Positions 35,001-46,200 of a stretch of 64,000 nt of DNA are shown here, piece by piece. The translations under genes and the position numbers were made by a program. How positions within the stretch are numbered: the stretch's first letter is position 1; every line of letters begins with the position of its first letter. Below the pieces are notes generated by a model, which searched no databases, had not been told where the DNA came from, and saw only the letters and a program-made list of their open reading frames with translations. Origin of the DNA: Rhododendron vialii. Its lineage: Eukaryota; Streptophyta; Magnoliopsida; Ericales; Ericaceae. The DNA is taken from the NCBI RefSeq assembly GCF_030253575.1, contig NC_080560.1:7870501-7934500 (forward strand), given 5' to 3'.

Positions 35001-35271
35001 TGATATGAAGGGTCACGATTTCCGGTTGCTGCCTTTCGGAGCGGGCCGACGCTTCTGCCCTGGGGCTCAACTCGGGATCAACTTGGTGACATCGATGCTC
35101 GGTCACCTTCTCCATCACTTTTGGTGGACCCCACCGGAAGGTGTGAAGGCAGAGGAGATAGACATGTCGGAGAATCCGGGAACGGCGACTTACATGAGAA
35201 CCCCTATACAGGCTGTTGCTAATCCAAGATTGCCTGCTCACCTGTACAAACGTGGTGTTGTTGACCTGTAG
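29045..35271 (+). CDS. CYP98A: Cytochrome P450 CYP98A, copy 2, open frame with altered I-helix motif
   Basis: Exons 29045-29534, 33457-33857 and 34627-35271 join exactly as in copy 1 to give 511 residues. Membrane anchor, LPPGPRPLP hinge, EAMR (359-362), PERF (414-417) and FGAGRRFC with Cys441 are intact. The I-helix motif reads AGMHTT: His305 replaces the Asp/Glu of the (A/G)Gx(D/E)T(T/S) oxygen-activation signature. By eye, exons 1 and 3 differ from copy 1 at about 11/163 and 18/214 residues, but exon 2 differs at about 26/134. Exon 2 spans the region expected to hold F-G substrate-contact segments. Intron 1 is 3.9 kb and carries an LTR-like repeat split by a 1.7-kb foldback transposon. Either altered function or early decay is possible. 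Confidence 0.9.
29573..29954. mobile_element. Foldback MITE in intron 1 of copy 2
   Basis: The termini AGTCTACTGGCACAGCAAAT and ATTTGCTATGCCAGTAGACT are inverted repeats, and the arms remain complementary through GATCCGAGCCGTTCA to the centre near 29760. It starts 38 bp after the exon 1 donor site. Related arms occur at 31520-31700, 32175-32540 and 55300-55640. Confidence 0.8.
30730..33060 (-). mobile_element. Solo-LTR-like repeat, copy 2 of three, split by a foldback transposon
   Basis: The left portion (30730-31196) and right portion (32910-33060) together match 7180-7750: 'cttaataattttctaaccatgtagg', then 'cctcgtaacttctccacttatgcac', then 'accaaagatagtgggcctc'. The Mutator-type foldback at 31206-32900 separates them. 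No coding capacity is evident. Confidence 0.5.
31206..32900. mobile_element. 1.7-kb Mutator-type foldback element with roughly 0.5-kb arms
   Basis: The termini GGAGCCAGATCCCCTGTCC and its complement are perfect, and the 9-bp duplication CTCAATATC flanks the element (31197-31205 and 32901-32909). The arms, about 31206-31735 and 32340-32900, are complementary over most of their length. Matches include the 'gttccccttcccatgtccga' and 'aactccaacggatatcggtaa' segments. The centre holds three degenerate copies of an approximately 60-70-bp unit (31711-31881) and a Stowaway-like remnant (31938-32160). No transposase is encoded. A transcript through intron 1 would fold into a long hairpin. Confidence 0.9.
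34240..34440 (-). mobile_element. Au-like SINE in intron 2 of CYP98A copy 2
   Basis: This is the counterpart of the SINE at 24538-24740, at the same intron position. The tail region reads CGAGATGCGCGCAAACTG on the minus strand. Sharing shows insertion before the copy 1/copy 2 duplication. Confidence 0.55.
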
Positions 35272-36019
35272 TTTTTGTATCCATAATTTGCTGCTATTCT
35301 TTTACGCATCAAATACTTTTGCTTTTGAACTCCAATAACGAGATTGTAATTTGTAATGTGTTCAGGGTTTATGCATAGCAAGACCCAAAAACAAGGCACG
35401 ACATTCCTGTCCTGTTTTCGCCTACGCTATTCTCATTCAAGCGATCTGTTTCGTATTCTTGCAATTTTGTTTCTTGTCAATTGTCAGTAGAAATTGAAAA
35501 TTGGTATGGGAAATCTTTTTGGCAGATTGTTTTGAAAAAAGTTTCCGAAAGACCTTTTTTTTTAGTCTCATCTCACCAATGCTATGGTGACAACATTTTG
35601 TTTATTATTAAATGCGTCACCGATGCTTGATAGAATACACTTCACTTGTCATGTGATCGAGTAATTATTCCGTACTCCTGAGACACCGCCACGCATGCCA
35701 TCACTATACGCTCAAGTGATCTAATTGTCTTCGCAACAAACCTCTCACTGAATTTTACTATGAGATTAATGAATAGCATAGATAATGAAGGATGTGAACA
35801 CTCAGCAATTATAAAAATCATGTAGAGAGTCAACTTACTCAGCTACACCATTTTCCACCATCTGCCCATTTTCAGCTATTATTCTTCCCCATTTTTCACC
35901 ATCTGCCCATTTTCAGCTACTATTCTTCCCCATTTTCCGCCTTCAGTACATTTAAATATTTAGCAATAAAGGTAATCCAGCAACATGTACAACTCAAAAC
36001 ATGTCCCTTTCTCTCGAAA
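35272..36019. other. Copy 2 downstream flank and copy 3 promoter, with a 42-bp tandem repeat
   Basis: 35272-35800 duplicates the flank of copy 1. It includes the uninterrupted version of the LINE target site. At 35849-35931 a unit of about 42 bp (centre ACCATCTGCCCATTTTCAGC) is tandemly repeated twice. The same region appears in single, partial form in the orphan 5' end near 27350. Confidence 0.7.
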
Positions 36020-38715
36020 ATGACATCGCCTCTGCTACCCTTTTTCTCAATCACCCTAACCATCTTCCTTTCCTACTGACTCTACCAACGGCGGAGATTC
36101 AAGCTCCCACCGGGCCCGGGCCTGCTACCAATCGTGGGCAACCTCTACAACATAAAGCCGGTGATGTTCCGTTGCTTTGCGGATTGGGCCCAGGTGTACG
36201 GCCCAATCATATCGGTGTGGACGGGCTCGATACTGAACGTGGTCGTTTCGAGCCCGGAGCAGGCGGAAGAGGTGCTGAAGGAGAATGATCAGCAACTGGC
36301 GGATAGGCATAGGAGCAGATCCTCAGCTAAGTTTAGCAGAGACGGGCAGGACCTTATTTGGGCTGACTATGGGCCTCACTATGCGAAGGTTAGGAAAGTT
36401 TGTACACTTGAACTGTTCTCTCCGAAGAGGATTGAAGCCCTCAGGCCCATTAGGGAAGATGAGGTTACGGCCATGGCTGAGTCCTTGTTCAATGACTGCA
36501 CCAACCCTGGTATGCAAATGATGGGACCGAGAAATAAAACGGCCAGGACCATTTGCCAAGGTCCATTGGTTGTCCAGATTTGACATCGACCTTGCAGCAG
36601 TTCTAGCCGTTTTATTTCTCGACCAGAACCATTTGCAATCATGATTCAAATGTCCACTGCTAATAAAATCCCTAAAAACAACATCATATCTACAATGCAC
36701 TGGAGAAAGTTTCATTGTAAGGGTAAAGCTCATTTTAGTCAAGGTGCGGGCTAACTTGCCCGAACATCCGGCTATAAAAAATAATAAACCCCAATTTACC
36801 CCCTTACTGCCCCATTATAGTTTGGGTCAGGTGCGATTTACCTCCGTGATGTCAGACCTTGATCATATAACCCCAAGTAAAGCGCCATGTGGTTCTTTTA
36901 AAAGATTGTAAACACCCTTCCATGTAGAAGCCCATACAAGGAGACTGAGGGAGAGACCATTTGCTCTCTGTCCTTCCAAGAAGCAGAACACAGAAATACT
37001 GTGATTTTGTGACTCTGCCATTTTTTACCAGAAGCTTGATACAAATTCAAACCTACCGACGAACAAATCAATGCGTGAAGGATAATAATTTTACAAGATA
37101 AAAACGATGGTAAGATCCGCTTATGAAAAATAATGCTATCTATGCTCTTATATGTCCAATGAAGCAATGATTAGGTTGGTAAAATGATTTGGTCTGTCAA
37201 AAACAAAGGCATGCCTAGATTGCAAACTTATCATCAACGCCATGGTTAAATATTTTCAAGTTTTTTTTTTTTTTTTAATTTCGGTATGCAGAAAATTGCG
37301 ATAGGGAGTTTGGCAACGAGGAAATAATTGGTTGAAGTAGCATTCAACAACATAACAAGGCTGGTGTTTGGAAAACGGGTCATGAATTCAGACGGCGTGA
37401 TTGACGATCAGGATCTCGAGTTGAAGGCAATAGTGGCTGACAGCCTAAAATTGGGGGCGTCGTTGTGGACCATCGCAGAGCACATCCCCTGGCTCCGGTG
37501 GATGTTCCCTCTGGATGAAGGGGCTTTTGCCAAGCTTGTCGCGCAAGGGGACCGGTTCACCAGGGCCATCATAGAGGAGCACACCGCAGTCCACCACCGC
37601 GGTGGCCCCAAGCATCATTTTGTGGATGCATTGCTTATGTCGAAAGAGAAGTATGATCTGAGTGAGATCACAATTTTTGGGATCTTCGGGGTATGTATGT
37701 GTGTCCATTTATGATCTTGAAATAGCTAAAAGATGAGTGTAGAAATCAATTCCTAAAGAAAATTTAGTTGTCTCAAAGAACTACCCTCATATGTGTTGCG
37801 TACTATGATGTGGTAAGAAAATTTAGTCTTTCTCTTTTTCTCTCCAAACCAAAAAAATAGAAGGGAAAATTTTCCCTTTTCCTTTCTTTTCTTTTCATTT
37901 CCATAATTTCAAAACAAAATTAAGCGAAAGTACGTACGTCGGTCAAAATCTTATTTTTGTCGACCTACATTATACATGTGATGTGAGAGCATTGTTAACT
38001 GTGAGATTATAAGCCAATTTAGCACGTAAGGATTTTTTACTCCTTGATATTTTTCAGGACATGGTCTCTGCAGGCATGGACACAACAGCTATCTCAGTTG
38101 AGTGGGCACTGGCAGAGCTAATCAAGAACCCGAGGGTGCAACAAAAGGCTCAAGAGGAGCTAGACCGGGTCATTGGATACGAACGAGTTATGACCGAATC
38201 TGACTTCTCCAACCTCCCTTACCTACAATGTGTAGCCAAAAAAGCCATGAGACTACACCCTCCAACCCCGCTGATGCTTCCCCACAAGGCTCGTTCCAAC
38301 GTCAAGATCCGCGGTTATGACATCCCTAAAGGATCCAACGTCCACGTAAACGTGTGGGTTGTGGCCCGTGACCCGACGGTTTGGAAAAACCCAGACGAGT
38401 TCCAACCCGAGAGGTTTTTGGAGGAGGATGTTGATATGAAGGTTCACGACTTCCGGCTGTTGACTTCCGGCTGTTGCCTTTTGGGGCAGGTCGACGGGTC
38501 TGCCCGGGGTCCAGCTGGGGATCAACTTGGTGACGTCAATGCTCGGTCATCTTATCCACCATTTTTGGTGGGGCCCACCGCAAGGGGTGAAGACGGATGG
38601 GATAGACATGTCGGAGGACCCGGGATTGGTCACTTACATGAGAACTCCTTTGCACGCGGTTGCTAAACCAAGATTGCGTACTCACTTGTACAAGCGCATT
38701 GCTATTGACATTTAG
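36020..38715 (+). pseudogene. CYP98A copy 3, pseudogene with multiple lesions
   Basis: The three-exon layout persists: 36020-36509, 37292-37690, 38058-38715. The frame is broken at several independent places. Codon 20 of exon 1 is TGA (36077-36079). Exon 2 has a 1-bp insertion near its start, then TAA (37325-37327) where others encode Tyr, and its last codon TGG (Trp) is GGG. In exon 3 the ExxR Glu is Lys (KAMR). A 14-bp tandem duplication (ACTTCCGGCTGTTG, 38445-38472) followed by a 1-bp deletion throws the heme-binding loop out of frame; the original frame then resumes to TAG at 38713-38715. It cannot encode a functional P450. Splice sites look intact, so a non-coding transcript is conceivable. 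Coding similarity outside the lesions is high, so loss may be fairly recent. Confidence 0.93.
36527..36630. repeat. Short hairpin in intron 1 of copy 3
   Basis: ACCGAGAAATAAAACGGC near 36527 and GCCGTTTTATTTCTCGACC near 36608 are inverted repeats about 65 bp apart, 20 bp after the exon 1 donor. Likely a small MITE; no target duplication was established. Confidence 0.55.
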
Positions 38716-39413
38716 TTATTTTTTGTGTTCAGCTTAATTTGCTGCTCTTCTTATCATTACCTAATTAAGACTTTTTGTTTTGAACTCTAAGCATGCGATT
38801 GTAATATATTCAAGTGATATATGTTCTTCTTTTTTTTTACTTTTATCCAAATATTTTGAAAAATAACCTAATAAGTGAAATAAGTTGACTTATCTTTGCT
38901 AAAAAGTGGTTATTTTCCAAAATATTTGGGTAAAAGTAAAAAAAAAAATTACTTTTTCGATTCTTTTCGTTGAGACGAATCAAGAAAATTCAAATAAGGA
39001 CAAAACCAACTTAATTTCTTATAAGTTTAGGAGAACTCACTCGAGTCTTGCGAGTCTTGACCGACAACCGGAAAAAGACGAGAGTCATCACACCCTACAA
39101 AATTATCACGTGGGCTATTTCCGACAGACTTGGATCCTGTTCATTTGGCTTCGGATCAGTTGAGTCTATTTGGTTCATTCAGACCGTCCAAAAGTATAAG
39201 GGGTTCTTCCAAGCCGGCCCTACTTTGTTAGCGCCTACCCGTCCAAACCCTCTCCCAAACTATGCACTTCCTTCTAGGTCTTTTTTTCTAATATCTACAA
39301 ACGCTCATGAGTTTAGCATTAGGAATCATTATTCAACGTGGAAGGAACATCACATTGTGGTGTCCAATTCATATATGATTAGCTAAAATTATGAGACCCA
39401 TTATTTTTTGTTA

Positions 39414-39698
39414 CTCCCTCCATCCAATTTTTAGAATCCAATATTTCATTTTGGACTGTCTTTTAATAAGTGTCCATTTTGTAAAATTAGAGGGTAAAAA
39501 TTAGTGAATTTTCCATTTTTCCTCTAAAAGTATATTCCATTTTGAAAAGTTAGTAAGTAAAAATGTAATGATGATGTTTTTATAGAGGGTAAGGAGAGAA
39601 AGTAGAGGTAAAAGTTGATGTGAAAAGGTGTAATGATGATATCTTTTTAATAAGTTATAATTACAAAGCAGGACACTTGAAAAGGGACGGAGATAATA
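39414..39698. mobile_element. Degenerate Stowaway-type MITE
   Basis: The left end CTCCCTCCATCCAATTTTTA and the right end AAAAGGGACGGAG resemble Stowaway termini; a TA precedes the left end. The right end is less conserved, so its limit is approximate. Confidence 0.6.
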
Positions 39699-40079
39699 GT
39701 ATTTTATAGACAATTGACATGTGGCTATTGATAAGTGGTTGGAACAATATTTTCAAACCACCAAATAATATCTTCTAATCACTAGCTTTTCTTTCTCTCA
39801 CAACCTGTATAGAACTCAACCTTTGCACGCCCATATATTTAAAACTTTAAACAAAAGTAAATTTTTTTATGCGCAATAGATTTTGAAAATATATATATTT
39901 GTTTTTGAAATCTACTCAATGAGATCTTTAAGATGATTCTATGCAATCCTTGGCTGCCGGCGACACAAGATCTTAAGTTACGTTTTGCTGTAAATGCTCC
40001 ATTAGAGCATCCATAGTGGAATAATCAAAAGTGGATAATCAAAATGCGTCTTTTTTACTATAAATGTTCCCTTTAGTAT

Positions 40080-40325
40080 TAAGACAAAGAGTAAGTTATT
40101 CACAGCTTTGCGTAATTTCAGCCGTTCGTTTCGACAATCAATGGTCCAGATTTAAAAAAAAAAAACTATTCGCTAGAATAGTAGTAATAGTTAACTATTA
40201 ACTATTACTACTATTCTAGCGAATAGTTTTTTTAAAAATTCGGAGCGTCCAAAATACCAATTTGGACGCGCAAGATTGAGCACTGTAAATTTTATTTACG
40301 AGTTGCTCCGTAAAGAAGTTTTTCT
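40080..40325. mobile_element. Foldback MITE
   Basis: The centre is a strong palindrome: TTCGCTAGAATAGTAGTAAT and its complement meet at 'agttaactattaact' near 40195. Outer arms are degenerate (GTAAGTTATTCACAGC / GAGTTGCTCCGTAAAGAAG). It resembles the element at 16227. Confidence 0.65.
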
Positions 40326-41273
40326 TGTCTGTGTTTTTGTACTCAAGAGTACATTCGAAGGAATATGCTCTACTTCGAGGGAAAGTTCCATTTGTTTTTA
40401 TTTTTCTTGTGACGTGCATTAACGAATTGTTTTGCACGAGGCAACATAAAAGAATCTTGAATGATGCAAGAAAGAGAAATTGGAATTGTGCAAAAAATCC
40501 GGTGAACTGTGAAATCGGTCCGAATCGAATTGATCCGTACGTTTCGGATAAATCTGTGGATTAATGGTCTGAACATGAGATACAGATCGGTCCACTAATT
40601 TTCATTTAAAAACCATGAATTAACCAAACCGTGAGCAGCCTTACGAGTAACTGTTGAAAGATTACAAGGCGATGCCGGACGGCGGGCGTGTTTGAAACCA
40701 CAAAATAAAAGAAAGGAAGCTTAAAAGAGAAGAAAACCATACTCTCAATAATCTTTATTCTAAATATCCAAAAGTGCCTTAGGAAGGTAACAAGCATATT
40801 AATAGGCTAGTCATAATGTTTCCAAACTTCAACTAAACATGTTTCCAAAATTAAAAATAAACAATATGTTCCCAAACATATTCGCTTCCTAAAATTAAAA
40901 TAAATCAAAGACCAATAGTTACTAATTCTTTCGTCCACGCCTCATGCACGTGCTGTTGATCTTGGGTTTTATACAATCCCTATCATGGGGTTTAGAGAAG
41001 GAAATCAAAAAGGGTTGGGGTTACTTTTTTTTCAAATAATTGAAGATGATTCTATGCAATCTTACACAAGATTTTAGGGGATGTATAACAACACTTGTCT
41101 TCATAAAATAATTGCAATTATTAAGATAAACACTACTCAACATGTAAACAACACATTCGTTCATAATAAGCAACCTTAATTAGTAAAGTTACCATTTCGT
41201 CAACAATGACAAAGCTAGAATTTCAACTCGGAAGCGACACACAAGAATACTGATATAGTTCGTATAAAAAAGA

Positions 41274-41748
41274 ATGACTTCTTGTGGATCCAAAGAGATT
41301 TATAGGATGCAGGAGCCTAACAAGTGGACCAATTGGGAAAAAAGCAATGAAGGCACAGCCAAGTTCTGTGATGAGCCCTTATTGTGCGGCATGAGTTGCT
41401 TCAATGGCCACACTTTTTTTTGCTCAGCGCGGTACACCCGACGACGAGCCATCCAACCGTAATAACCAGCTGCGTGGCAAGTCGCGACCCACGTACCAAG
41501 GCTTTAGTGTGGCGAGGTCCGATATGTACTCCTGCGGCGGCTGTGACGGTGATGTGAAGATTCTGGGAGGTTTCGTCTTTGAGAGCCTTGGCGACCAATC
41601 TATTTATGCCATTATTACCAGCCGAGCCGAGTTGGCGAATCTCAGTTCCCGAGGGTATTCGTGTGCCGCCCGGCCGACGTATGCTGCAGTGGGGATTGGG
41701 AAGCTTGTGGGATGTTTCAAAGCCCCATTTTTAAGCCGGCTGATTTGA
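41274..41748 (+). other. Unrecognised coding-like stretch with EPNKWTNW
   Basis: Two overlapping open stretches occur here, one giving QEPNKWTNWEKSNEG near 41306. A related segment, EPDKWTNWDDRSEG, is encoded at about 42946-42987, beyond the GC-rich MITE. I do not recognise the protein. Open length is modest and no splice-supported gene could be assembled; it may be part of a gene fragment carried by repeats. Confidence 0.25.
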
Positions 41749-41779
41749 TTTGTTTCTCTCACGCACACGTTAAAAAAAC

Positions 41780-42180
41780 AGTGGTGCTACAGTTCCCGAC
41801 GGGAGGATTCCTGATCGGAATCCCGACGCCCCGCCGGGCACACTCCGGCCACCGGACGGCCGATCCGAGCCGTCCAAAAATTCTAAAAAAAAAAACCGAG
41901 TGGGTCTCGCGAGAATAAATGGCATCCGATATGTCTAAATGGCCGATCCAAGTACTCCATTTTTGGCTGATCCAAACACTCCAATTTTGGCCGATCCAAA
42001 CACAAAAATGGATTGTTTGGATCGGCCATCTACACAAGTCGGATGCTGTTTATTCCCGTGAAGGCCCACTCGGATTTTTTTTTTAGAATTTTTAGACGGC
42101 TCGGATCGGCCGTCCGATGGCCGGAATGTGCCCGACAAGACGTCGGGATTTCAGTCGGGATTTTTGGTCGGGAAGCTTAG
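41780..42180. mobile_element. GC-rich palindromic MITE, copy C
   Basis: The left arm starts GTGGTGCTACAGTTCCCGAC and has CGGCCGATCCGAGCCGTCC; the right arm holds the complement GGACGGCTCGGATCGGCCG and ends near GGTCGGGAAGCTTAG. The flanks GTTAAAAAAAC and GTTAAAAAC suggest a target duplication. Confidence 0.7.
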
Positions 42181-42204
42181 ACTTTCTGTTAAAAACATAT
42201 ATTT

Positions 42205-42714
42205 GTGTTTTACCTATTTCCTTTTTCATTCCAACTTGCACCAGGCTCTTTATCGGCTTTTCTGTATTCATCAAATATTTATATAATATTCACTAGTGAG
42301 AGAGAGAAAATCAAATCCTCCGCCAATCCTCTAATCCGACCTCCGCTCAGATCCAAGTCGACCTCCATTCGTCCTCTGCCCTCCTCCAAGCCCTCCAGCA
42401 ATAGCCGTGGGCTGCCACATCTCCGTCCTCGCCAAATCCACCGTCAACGAGATCGTCGCCTTCGCCTCATCCACTCCACCCGCCTCGCCGTTGACCTCTG
42501 GAAGACCGTCTACGCCGGCATCTTTTTTGACCACGACTTCCCCGACCCCAACGTCGCCGCTAGCGCCGTCTCCATCTGCAAAGATCAACCTCTGCTGATC
42601 CGGTGGGATATCCTCTTTGTCCGGGATCTTCGTCGTTGTTGGTCGGAATCCTTCGTAGCAGAGAGGAAGAACGAGAGAGAGAATGAGGGAATGGTAGGGA
42701 GGAGAGAGAAATAA
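42205..42714 (+). other. Unrecognised open frame in a locally C-rich stretch
   Basis: A frame of 169 codons (ending ERENEGMVGRREK) overlaps an antisense and a second sense frame of similar quality. The core 42370-42640 is rich in CTCC/GCC, unlike its surroundings, and all frames look open because of composition. No domain is recognised. It might be a retroposed fragment of a gene exon. Confidence 0.25.
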
Positions 42715-43287
42715 CAATATTTTAATGGTTTGCTCATGAATAGTAGCTCGGTAGAAGTAGAGAGCATTTTTTCGAAGGGAAAATACCTTCCAGTTTTCCG
42801 AGGCTGCTGCGAGCTGTTTTGAGGGCTTGAACGAGGTAAAATGACTGTAAATGTGATTTTTGCTAGCCTGGTGTACATGCCCTAAGGTGGATATATAAAA
42901 CTATAATTTGTTTGTTGTGGGTGCATACGTATTCATAATATCCATGAGCCTGACAAGTGGACCAATTGGGACGACCGCAGCGAAGGTGAGCTACTGAGGG
43001 AGTCGAAGTGCAAGAAGTGAGTTTGACGCGACCATTTCGATGTCGCAGGTAGTAGATATATATATACACACTTCATCGTACATTAAAGATTTTTTTATAT
43101 GATCGAGTTATACTAAATAATTCATCAGTCTAAGTTCTTAATGCCTAGTGGCATAGTATTCAATTATTATCATCCCCCAATCACTCCTTTAACATCCATA
43201 TATACAATGAAACTTCTCCTATGAAACACACACAAGATCAGAATTATTTGAGTCTCAAAACACATCCTACTCCCTTTTCCTCAAAAA

Positions 43288-46200
43288 ATGGCACTGCCTT
43301 TGCTAACCATATTCTCAATCATTCTATTCAGTTTCATTTCATCCCACCTCTACCAAAAGCTGAGGTTCAAGCTCCCGCCGGGCCCACGCCGGCTGCCTAT
43401 CGTGGGCAACCTCTTTGACGTAAAGCCCTTGAGGTTCCGGTGCTTCGCCGAGTGGGCCCAGATCTACGGCCCGATCATATCGGTGTGGACGGGGTCCAAC
43501 TTGAACGTGGTCGTTTCGAGCCCGGAGCTCGCGAGGGAGGTGCTGAAGGAGAATGATCAACAGTTGGTGAACAGGCATAGGAGCAGATCGGTGACTAAGT
43601 TTACCAGTGATGGACAGGACCTCGCTTGGGCCGATTATGGGGCCCACTATGTGAAGGTTAGGAAACTTTGTACACTTGAGTTGTTTTCTGCGAAGAGGAT
43701 TGAGGCCCTTAGGCCCATTAGGGAAGATGAGGTTACGGGCATGGTTGAGTCCTTGTTCAATGACTGCACTAAACCTGGTATGATCCCTTCTTTTTCCATA
43801 ACTTAATTTTTTGCATAGTTGTTCTACTCAACGAGTTGTACGAAGTAAACGTTTTCAATCATCAAAGCGACACCAGAGCGAGCCCTGCTCGGCCGGAACA
43901 ACACCTCACCACGAACCATTTGAGGGAGGGGTTCGAAAAATAAGCCATGTGTCACTTTTCAATTGCTATGTTTCCATCTTTAATTGGGTATTAGGATCGC
44001 TTTAAAAGCATATCTCTACTAATATCGGGGCCTTAAAATTAATAAGCGGCTGACTTTCAACGGCTCCGAAGAGTTCTATTGGGCAGTAAAAGCTGAACGT
44101 TACTATTTTGAGAGAGTAAGCCCCTAAATTCTTCTGTTTTCTTGATTCTCATAGCAATATCAGACTACGCCACTGTTTCTTTCCAAAAAGTAACAATTGG
44201 CCTAGGAAAAACCAGTAGTGCAGTTCTAGGCCTGATGCGGGCGTGTCAGAACTGGATTGCAGTCCAAATGTTTATCCAGGCCTGGATGCCTCAAATCTAA
44301 CTTCTTATTGAGCGGATTGTGTACGACTTGAGAGGTGAGGCCGTATGCGGTTCGTGGTTTGCCTTGTCAAGACAAGGACTTAGAATTTCCTAACCGTTGT
44401 TGAAAATGAAAAGAAAAAGAAACAAGGTGCGATGAAATTAAAAAAACTTCATTAACTGTTTAACAAAGTTTGGGTACAAAAAAATGAAAGGAAATAAAAT
44501 TTAGGCAGGGCTAGATTGGACTAAAAGATAAAAAACTTTGCTGGAAAGAAAAAATAATTGAAAGATAATTTGAGTAAGCCGTAGGCTTGATGGTCGGGGA
44601 CCCTTTCTAAGACCTTCAATTCTGGTATTTATAGGCAAAGTTCCAAAACTTGAGCTACTTCCACTTGCTTTTATGCATGGCTGCCACATGCCCCAAGCCT
44701 TGCTCCTTACTCCAAACCTTTAGCTGCATTTTCAGGCCTAACAGCAACTTTTTCAAGCCTTCATTGCCTCTTTTTGTATAGATACTTGCTAAAATGAGAT
44801 TTTGGGACTTTTTAAGGCTAAAAACTGAAACTTTTCTACAAAGAAGAAGACTTTTCAACCACTTTTCGTCCCTTGTGAGCCCTTGGAGGCTCTAAGTTGG
44901 TTCCTTATGTGAGAAGATTCAAGACAAAAGGCATTTTTGGAACTTGTGCCCTCTTTTCTTATGCAACAAAGGCCAAAAAGGCCTAAATGAGCTGCTTGTA
45001 AGCTACTTGTGTAGGCCTAATTGAGTTGCTTGCTAGAGAGAACCTTCTAGGCCTTGTTCTCTCTAGGCCTTTGAGCTGCTCCTTGCTTTCCAAGCATGAC
45101 TAAGCAGCTTATGGCCTTTTTGACTTCTTCATTTTCAGCCTGAATAAATCTGAAAAACTTACCTAGACCTCAAAAACGAATCTTGGCCTTATTGAGCTAA
45201 ATAGGCCTAAAAAACTAGTCTGAGCTTTGATTAGTTTGGCCAAGGCCTTAATCTAATTCGGGCTTTAACTCAATTAGGCCGAATAAGTCTAAGAATGGGC
45301 CCAGATCTGAAAACTAATTTGGGCCTTAACTAATTAGACCATGCTCCAAATATTAATGCGGCCCATAAATCCCTTTCAGCCCTTTTTGTGGCCCACTATA
45401 AATTCGACCAAAGGCCTAAATCAATCAAGGCTTAATTCAACCAAGGCCCAAAATGTTATTTTGGGCCACTAATCTATTAACAAATTCTTTTTTTAGAATT
45501 TAGCCAAAAATAGGTGTAAACAGCCACACATAAGAATTGAGCATTCTCTGGGAACAAGCAAGCTTTTCAAAAAAAACCTTCGAGAAAATTCTAAGCACTC
45601 ATGAGAAACTAGGTTAGGATCAAAGAGAGTGAATATAAGACACATGTTATATTATGTAAACACTGACTTTCATTAACTTGGTTCTTACAGGGGAGACGCC
45701 CTCCTTTTATAGGCGTAAGGAAGGGACGCTTACATCACTGATTACCTATACAAACAGTATAAACATATAATTGATTTACCACCAATTATATTCGTTACAT
45801 ACCAAGGTCTTCTGCATACATTTATTACACATACAATCTTTGATACCATGGAGTAAGTCTCTAGCAAATGCTTTCACCTCCCTGCATTTATGTGGCCAAT
45901 AATTGTGTTTGTAGTACGGTTCTATCGGTCAAAAATATGTGAAAGTAAAGCCTAGATTGAAAGATTATGATGGCATGCAGAAAATTCAGGAAAAGGTTTT
46001 GTCGTGAGGAAATACTTGGAAGCAGTAGTATTCAACAACATAACCAGACTGGCATTCGGCAAGCGGTTTGTGAATTCAGAGGGCTTGATAGACGATCAAG
46101 GCCTAGAGTTTAAGGCGTTAGTGGCCACCAGCTTAAAACTGGGGGCGTCGCTGTCCCTGGCAGAGCACATCCCCTGGCTCCGATGGATGTTCCCTCTGGA

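Larger units (their letters stand above)
38716..43287. other. Spacer between CYP98A copies 3 and 4
   Basis: It contains an inverted pair around 38850-38950, a Stowaway element at 39414, a foldback at 40080-40325, the GC-rich MITE at 41780, and the unidentified coding-like stretches listed separately. A TATA-like CCATATATACAATG lies at 43197-43210, about 80 bp before the copy 4 ATG. No complete gene is recognised. Confidence 0.4.

Noticed and set aside
36020..38715. Copy 3 as a functional variant P450
   Set aside because: At least three independent frame-breaking changes plus loss of the ExxR Glu; no splice alternative repairs the heme loop.
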